Shown in pieces: positions 58,901 through 64,000 of a DNA stretch of 64,000 nucleotides. The number at the start of each line of letters is the position of its first letter. The first letter of the stretch is position 1. The notes under the pieces were generated by a model. It did not search any database and was not told the DNA's origin. It saw only the letters and a program-made list of their open reading frames with translations. The DNA comes from Sambucus nigra (Eukaryota; Streptophyta; Magnoliopsida; Dipsacales; Adoxaceae), in NCBI GenBank assembly GCA_949130495.1, contig OX422221.1:483140159-483204158 (forward strand), read 5' to 3'. A program made the position numbers and the translations under genes.

Positions 58901-59470
58901 AAAATTCACGAAATTTCAGTCTATATATCATCAAAAAACTGAGATGATATTCCAACAGAATTCATAACAAAAATTTCAGTTTTTTTTTTCCATCATCGAT
59001 CACTTTAGTATGGTTGAAAAATATCAACTACACTTTTACATAAACACTTCAAAAAATATTTGAACATATTTATTTTATAGTAAACATAGCGCAAAACACA
59101 AATGTTTATTATATACCCTTCGAATCCATATAACAAATGTTCATTTGTTTTCATATAACAAATTTTCATTTGCTTCCAAATATCAAATTTTTTAATTTGA
59201 TTCCATATAACAAATTTTCATTTCTTTCCAAATATCAAATTTTTAATTTGATTCCAAATATCAAATTTTCATTTGATTCAATATAACAAATTTTCATTTG
59301 TTTCCAAATATCAAATTTTTTAATTTGATTCCATATAACAACTTTTAATTTGTTTTGTTAACCACAAGTGGCTCAAAATAAATTGTCCAAAAAACCAATA
59401 TACAATTTCATTTCCAATAATAACATCTTATGTGAAATAATATTTCACATTCATAACTAGAAAATAGGAT
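55906..59470 (-). mobile_element. Non-coding interior of the minus-strand LTR element, then AT-rich DNA
   Basis: About 55906-56500 has an unusually even base mix and lies where the 3' untranslated part of the internal region should be. The rest to 59470 is AT-rich with no gag or pol frame on either strand. The element may be a non-autonomous LARD-like derivative or have lost its coding part; no 5' LTR was seen. The frame 56029-56256 is open but in the wrong strand for the element and is not supported. Confidence 0.4.
59126..59357. repeat. Tandem repeat of short palindromic units (about 48-52 bp)
   Basis: Units alternate CCATATAACAAATTTTCATTTG and TTCCAAATATCAAATTTTTTAATTTGA-type halves, about four and a half times. 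Each half contains an imperfect palindrome, CAAATTTTCATTTG or CAAATTTTTTAATTTG. Confidence 0.85.
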
Positions 59471-59617
59471 TGACCTATTTAAAAGTTTTCCATGGAGGGG
59501 TTCATTTTTGTTCAAATTATAATTTCTCACGAAATTATTGATCGATTTTGAATTGACCAAAAATACTGAAATTTATATATCTACTTCACAAAATATAACA
59601 TTTAGGAAGTTCAGGGG

Positions 59618-60594
59618 TGATATGCCCAAGTATGACCTCGGCCTATTGGAACATACCTCGGCCGAGATGAGAGCCGAGACGTTAGCCGACCCACCGGAGC
59701 AGGGGGGCCCACGATATCATCCCTCGGCCAAGGCTACCTCGGCCCAGGCCGACACTAAGACATGCACTTCCCCCGGAACACTTCTCATATCACAGATAAC
59801 ATCAACTCCAGGTGCCAAGGAATAGTAACCCCGGTCAACAGTAGGCCAAGATAACAAGAAGCTAAACACACCTTCAGCATGAACCCTACCTCGTAGGAGG
59901 CCGAGGTTACCAGGGACCGCTTATCATCAGCACGCTAATGGCTCGTCCCAGGACGATATAGGTGTTTACCTCGGCTGACATAAAGCCGAGACAGCGCACG
60001 ACACGTCACGAATTGATCGGACGACCTACCCTTATAGCTCGGCCTCTCCTAGGCCGAGGCCATTCACCAGCACGACTGTCAAAGTATCCGTAAGCATTTG
60101 GATAAGGACACCCGGGCCAAGATCAGTTACAACAAGATTATTCCCCACATGTGGGGGAATATTTCATCATCAGCACTTACATGAGAACCTGACAGCTGGC
60201 ACACCCTCATTGGTGAGGAAACTACACACATGCACATTACATGCATAGGGGGTACATTACACCCCCTAGGCATTATATAAAGGGATCATCCCCTACCTTG
60301 CAAAAGGAGACAGATATTGAAACCCTAGCTGAAATTCTGTCTAAGTTTACACTGTAGAGGGAGAAAGAGCTTGAGAGGTTGTATCCATGGCCACTAGTGC
60401 CTTCTTTCAGTGACATTATTCACACACACTCACAGTGGATGTAGGCCGGTTTGGCTGAACCACTTATGTTCTTGTATTCATTCCTCTTCTCCTCACCTCA
60501 TTCTTGCCTTATTCATACAACTGTGCTGCCATTGTTACACCTGTGTCGAGCTAGCAAACTCCTCACCTGGTGGTGCTGATTTTCGGCATCATCA
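59618..60594 (+). repeat. 5' LTR of the recent Tat element (977 bp)
   Basis: Starts TGATATGCCC and ends GGCATCATCA, giving TGAT..ATCA inverted ends, three bases before the primer site. It holds many CTCGGCC and GGCCGAG words, a TATATAAAG box and a leader beginning GGGATCATCCCC. Confidence 0.85.
60274..60282 (+). promoter_or_regulatory. TATA box of the recent Tat LTR
   Basis: TATATAAAG after CCTAGGCAT; about 320 bp before the LTR end. It probably marks the U3/R promoter. Confidence 0.7.
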
Positions 60595-60597
60595 TTT

Positions 60598-60615
60598 TGG
60601 CGCCGTCTGTGGGAA
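60598..60615 (+). other. Primer binding site of the recent Tat element
   Basis: TGGCGCCGTCTGTGGGAA follows the LTR end after TTT. This is a primer site frequently seen in plant Tat-type elements. Confidence 0.85.
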
Positions 60616-60771
60616 TCGAGAGGCTATCTCATCCTCTTTTTCTGCTTTACCTCACCGGAGACTCTGGTGGTGAACCAGAGTCCACCCCTTGTGTGGAGCT
60701 GTTTCACCATTGAAAGAGATCCTTTCAGGTATAAAGCTCACCTGCAACTAAGGCTCTATACAGTTTAACAC

Positions 60772-62118
60772 ATGGCACCAGACATGCCGCCACCTCTTCC
60801 GCCGCCCGGAGGTGGGGGAGCTAGCTCCAGTCAGGCTCCCCCCCAGTCCGAAATGGCGGAGGTGGCAGCTGCCTTGAAATCTTTGGCTGCAACACAACAA
60901 GCGATGAAGGAGCAATTTGCACAGCTCAGCCAAACCATGATGATGAGACCACCTGGAGTCTCACCGGACATGATCACCCCGGCGGCAGTTCAACCCCAAC
61001 CGGGTGCCAGGGGACCACCCCAGGCACCGATGAAGGACCAACCTGCACCCCAGCGGAGAAGGGACGTTGCTGACCCTAGGCGTTTACGCCTGGGGAGGCA
61101 AGGAAACCCTTGCCCGGAGGACAGGTACGATGACATAGGAGTAGAAGAGGCCCCAGAAGACTGCTGGGAGCCATATGAGGTGTCCGATAATACCGTACGA
61201 CCTCTTCGGCAAAGCCAAGGATGTGTCGGCCGAAGAAGAGATGAGGTCCAGCAGAGAGGGTCGGCCTTCAACAGGATGAGCAGAGGCTCGGCCTTCGAGA
61301 GGCTGGGACCAGTTAATGACCTAAGACACAGGCTGTCGAGGTCAAGGAGTGCAACAGGCTCCCAAAGAGGGGCTCGGCCAGATCAAGGCCGACCCATGGA
61401 GGGAAGAGCAAGGGAACAAGAAGAAGTCAATAGTCAGAGGGTCGTGGCTGGGGAACCCTCTGTCCACCGCAGAGAGGTGGCAGAGGACAACCTCGGCCAA
61501 GTTGACGAGAGAAGACCATGGAATGACTCGATCCAACGTCTCGAGGAGAAGATAGGGGACCTCATAAAGAGCAAGGACCCCTTACAGAGGGGCTACACGG
61601 AGGGCTCACCATTCGTGGCTAGGATAGTGGGGTTCCCAACCCCCGCTAAGTTCAAGCCTCCTACGGTGACTCCCAAATATGATGGCAGCACTAATCCAGT
61701 GCACCATATCGAGATGTATCAGTCAGCCGCGAATATTTACTCGATATCTGATGAGATGAAGTGCAGGGCCTTTTCAGGGACCCTAACGGGGGCCGCGCAT
61801 AGCTGGTTCACCTCTCTTCCAAAAGATTCAATCGAAAACTTTAAGGGATTGGCCGAGCAGTTCATACATAACTTCTGCTTTGGGGTAAGACCTCAGAAGA
61901 AGACTACCCACCTACTATATGTCAAACAGGCTAAGGGTGAAAGCCTGAGAGATTACATAGCAAGATTCAATAAGGAGAAGTTAGAGGTGGAAGACTATGA
62001 AGAGAGCATAGCCATGACCGCCCTTATAGGAGGTCTTCAGAAGGGAAAGCTACTATGGAAGCTAGCGGAAGACCCCCCAAGTCAATGGCAGAGCTGTTGT
62101 CCACTGCAGGAAAAGTAA
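60772..62118 (+). CDS. gag of the recent Tat element (frameshifted near its end)
   Basis: The ATG at 60772 follows a 150-base leader. The first ~280 residues are proline-, glutamine- and arginine-rich (APDMPPPLPPPGGGG; repeated RGSAF), a spacer usual in Tat gags. The capsid domain lies at about residues 285-435: FPTPAKFKPPTVTPKYDGST, HHIEMYQSAANIYSISDEMK, AFSGTLTGAAHSWFTSLP, FKGLAEQFIHNF and KKTTHLLYVKQAKGESLRDY. After 62073 the frame runs out of register (SQWQSCCPLQEK) and stops at 62116-62118. The natural continuation is in the next frame from about 62073. The product forms the particle core. Confidence 0.9.
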   Translation: MAPDMPPPLPPPGGGGASSSQAPPQSEMAEVAAALKSLAATQQAMKEQFAQLSQTMMMRPPGVSPDMITPAAVQPQPGARGPPQAPMKDQPAPQRRRDVADPRRLRLGRQGNPCPEDRYDDIGVEEAPEDCWEPYEVSDNTVRPLRQSQGCVGRRRDEVQQRGSAFNRMSRGSAFERLGPVNDLRHRLSRSRSATGSQRGARPDQGRPMEGRAREQEEVNSQRVVAGEPSVHRREVAEDNLGQVDERRPWNDSIQRLEEKIGDLIKSKDPLQRGYTEGSPFVARIVGFPTPAKFKPPTVTPKYDGSTNPVHHIEMYQSAANIYSISDEMKCRAFSGTLTGAAHSWFTSLPKDSIENFKGLAEQFIHNFCFGVRPQKKTTHLLYVKQAKGESLRDYIARFNKEKLEVEDYEESIAMTALIGGLQKGKLLWKLAEDPPSQWQSCCPLQEK

Positions 62119-64000
62119 TGAATGCGGAGGAGGCGATAGCCGCCAAATGCGAGGAGGAGAACCGCGGTAGTGTTGGGAGGTCCCAGGGCAAGAAGGAAGG
62201 GAAGAAGCGGTCAGCAGATGATAAGTTCGATCGTTACACTCCTCTGACCGTGAGCTGTGAACAAATTCTCAATGAGATCAAGAGTGACCGGGCTCTGAGG
62301 TGGCCAGAGAAGTTGAAGGCTCCGCCATATAAGAGGAATAAAAGCCTCTGGTGTGAGTTTCATCAGGACCACGGCCATGTCACAGACAGATGCTTTGCCC
62401 TGAAAGACGAGATTGAGAAGATGCTGAAATCCGGGAAGCTAAGAAAGTATGTGGATGGCAAGTCCCCAAAGGGCGGCAGGGAAGACCCTAGGAAGAGAAG
62501 AGACGACAAGTGCCGTGGTGATGTCCTGACTGAAAAGCATGACGATTCAGATGGTGATGATGGAGATGACCCGGATCTCCCACCTAGGGATGACAACACC
62601 CCGGTGAAGAGGGTAGGAATGGTCTCCTTTGGTATTAGCACCATATGTGGGGGATTCGCAGGGGGTGGATCTGAGGTAACCGATAGAAAGGCTCATGTAG
62701 CGGAGGCCAAATCGGTGGTCAAGCCAGAGGTTGTGAATCTGACGTCTTCTAACGCTGTGCAGAAGAGAACAAAGGTGGACATGGACACCCTGGTGGTGGG
62801 TTTCTCCCGGCTCGACTTCAAGGGCATCCTGGCCCCCCATGATGACCCCTTGGTCATAACGACAAGGGTGCATGGGTGCGACGTAGGGAGAATCCTCATA
62901 GATGGGGGAATCTCAGCAGATGTAATGTTCTGGCCTTGCTTCAAGAGCTTGGGTCATAGCAGATCAAGATTAGTGCCATACCACCATCCCTTGATAGGCT
63001 TTAGTGGTGAGAAAGTGCACCCGTTAGGCATGTATGAGATGGATGTGCGTATGGGGGATAGATGGCCTAAGAGGCTGACTAAGAAGATAAACTTTTTTGT
63101 GATGGATGAGAATGTCTACTCAGCCTACAACCTCATCATTGGAAGAGTAGCCCTCAAGGAGTTTGAGGCCGTGCCGTCAACGGTCCATCAAATGCTAAAA
63201 TTCCCGACCCCTTACGGGGTAGGGGAAGTGCATGGGGATCAGACCACGGCACGGGAGTGTTACTTTAACTCAGCTGAAGAGAGGGAGGCCCATAAGAGAG
63301 CAACCGCCACCTACAGCATAGACACTCTTGATCCGAGAGATGAAACAAAGCTGAAGAAGGGCGAGGCCGCGGAAGAGGTAGAATCCATCGTCCTCAATGA
63401 GGACGAGCCGGAAAAAACCATCCAGGTCGGCAAGGCCCTAGAAACAAAGATTAAGGAAGAGCTGGTAAGCCTTCTGAGGAAGAGGCAGAGCGTCTTTGCC
63501 TGGAGCCACACCGACATGCCTGGTATAGACCCCGAGGTCATGACCCACAAACTCAACGTGAATAGGGATGCTAAACCAATCAAGCAGAGGAGGAGAATTT
63601 ACTCCAGAGAGAAGTATGAGGTCATTCGGGAAGAGGTAAAGAAGTTAGAAGAGGCCGAGTTCATACGAGAGGTCACCTACCCAGAGTGGCTCTCAAATGC
63701 AGTGATCGTGCCTAAGGCAAATGGAAAGTGGCGGATGTGTATAGATTTTACAGACCTGAATAGGTCTTGCCCTAAGGACAGCTACCCCCTACCTAGGATA
63801 GACCAGATGGTGGACGCAACAGCAGGGCACGAGCTGATGAGCTTCATGGATGCTTATTCGGGTTATAATCAAATCTTCATGGACGCCGAAGACTCTGAGA
63901 AGACAGCCTTCATCACTGACAAAGGGACATACTGTTACAAGGTAATGCCCTTTGGTCTAAAAAATGCGGGGGCAACATATCAGCGTCTCGTCAATAGGAT
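62085..64000 (+). CDS. gag C-terminus, protease and RT of the recent Tat element (open to window end)
   Basis: From the in-frame ATG at 62085 the plus strand stays open for 638 codons to the window end. It begins MAELLSTAGKVMNAEEAIAA, the missing end of the capsid, then a zinc-binding CEFHQDHGHVTDRC (C-x2-H-x4-H-x4-C, about 62350-62395). The protease has VGRILIDGGISADVMF (about 62883-62930), with DGG as active site. FAWSHTDMPGIDPEV opens the RT, followed by SNAVIVPKANGKWRMCIDF and NRSCPKDSYPLPRIDQMV. The sequence ends at LVNRI, before the YVDD box. RNase H and integrase would follow outside the window. In an intact element this is one polyprotein with gag. Confidence 0.9.
   Translation, partial: MAELLSTAGKVMNAEEAIAAKCEEENRGSVGRSQGKKEGKKRSADDKFDRYTPLTVSCEQILNEIKSDRALRWPEKLKAPPYKRNKSLWCEFHQDHGHVTDRCFALKDEIEKMLKSGKLRKYVDGKSPKGGREDPRKRRDDKCRGDVLTEKHDDSDGDDGDDPDLPPRDDNTPVKRVGMVSFGISTICGGFAGGGSEVTDRKAHVAEAKSVVKPEVVNLTSSNAVQKRTKVDMDTLVVGFSRLDFKGILAPHDDPLVITTRVHGCDVGRILIDGGISADVMFWPCFKSLGHSRSRLVPYHHPLIGFSGEKVHPLGMYEMDVRMGDRWPKRLTKKINFFVMDENVYSAYNLIIGRVALKEFEAVPSTVHQMLKFPTPYGVGEVHGDQTTARECYFNSAEEREAHKRATATYSIDTLDPRDETKLKKGEAAEEVESIVLNEDEPEKTIQVGKALETKIKEELVSLLRKRQSVFAWSHTDMPGIDPEVMTHKLNVNRDAKPIKQRRRIYSREKYEVIREEVKKLEEAEFIREVTYPEWLSNAVIVPKANGKWRMCIDFTDLNRSCPKDSYPLPRIDQMVDATAGHELMSFMDAYSGYNQIFMDAEDSEKTAFITDKGTYCYKVMPFGLKNAGATYQRLVNR

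Larger units (their letters stand above)
59618..64000 (+). mobile_element. 5' part of a recent Tat-lineage Ty3/gypsy element
   Basis: It contains a 977-bp LTR, primer site, gag and the first half of pol, and runs off the window. GC content is visibly higher than in the surroundings, and codons look uniform. The RT subdomain motifs (MCIDFTDLNRSCPKDSYPLP, FMDAYSGYNQIFMDAEDSEK, and PFGLKNAGATYQRLVNRI) are of the Tat type. Only one frameshift was found, so it is the least damaged element here. The left end is in AT-rich sequence; its target duplication cannot be checked because the 3' end is outside. Confidence 0.9.

Noticed and set aside
59538..59825. A 95-codon frame across the left edge of the recent Tat LTR
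   Set aside because: It joins unrelated flanking DNA to the LTR and has no motif.
60990..61271. Minus-strand frames opposite the recent Tat gag-pol (also 62363-62644, 62547-62873, 62693-62944, 63311-63583)
   Set aside because: They are antisense shadows of GC-rich coding sequence; no motifs. I considered an antisense gene as in the first element, but the place is wrong (inside gag-pol).

Overview
The window is a piece of a plant nuclear genome, very probably a eudicot. It is AT-rich, crowded with plant-specific retrotransposon lineages (Tat and chromovirus Ty3/gypsy, plant L1-type LINE, Copia-like LTRs, fold-back elements), and holds one intact host gene, a DREB-type AP2/ERF transcription factor. 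There is no bacterial or organellar gene organisation. Species cannot be named from the sequence alone.

Layout. 1-8925: the 3' part of an old Tat-lineage Ty3/gypsy element. Its integrase remnant ends near 1340. It is followed by a long ANTISENSE gene (7776 down to 2636) with a plant-mobile-domain-like 5' part, an array of short phase-0 exons and a terminal exon. 8926-26735: a second, old and heavily mutated Tat-like element with two ~2.2 kb LTRs, PBS, broken gag-pol with two RNase H domains, and tandem repeats before the 3' LTR. A 1.39 kb fold-back element sits inside a TAA microsatellite in its 5' leader (12408-13957). 26816-27645: a solo LTR with its own target duplication. 28600-29532: MITE-like inverted repeats. 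29794-36361: a nearly full-length L1-type LINE (ORF1, ORF2) with an 8-bp target duplication and a poly(A) tail. 36411-40320: a hAT-like end, a LINE ORF1-like fragment, a small fold-back, a minus-strand LTR-like stretch and a TA microsatellite. 40911-51518: a complete Tekay-type chromovirus (2.9 kb LTRs, initiator-Met-type PBS, gag-PR-RT-RH-IN-chromodomain, PPT), young by LTR similarity but disabled by stops and frameshifts. 53813-54361: the DREB gene with its own TATA box. 55261-59470: the 3' part of a minus-strand LTR element and AT-rich sequence. 59618-64000: the 5' part of a GC-richer, recent Tat element with an almost intact gag-pol that runs off the window.

How it works together. Apart from the DREB gene, everything is transposable-element DNA in nested or adjacent insertions. 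The coding parts recognised (gag, protease, RT, RNase H, integrase, chromodomain, endonuclease) belong to element replication, and almost all copies are broken. The most unusual structure is the antisense multi-exon gene carried by the first Tat element: six of its exons are multiples of three with clean AG/GT borders, five of those with borders intact on both sides. Coordinates of degenerate elements are estimates by eye; no alignment or database search was possible.
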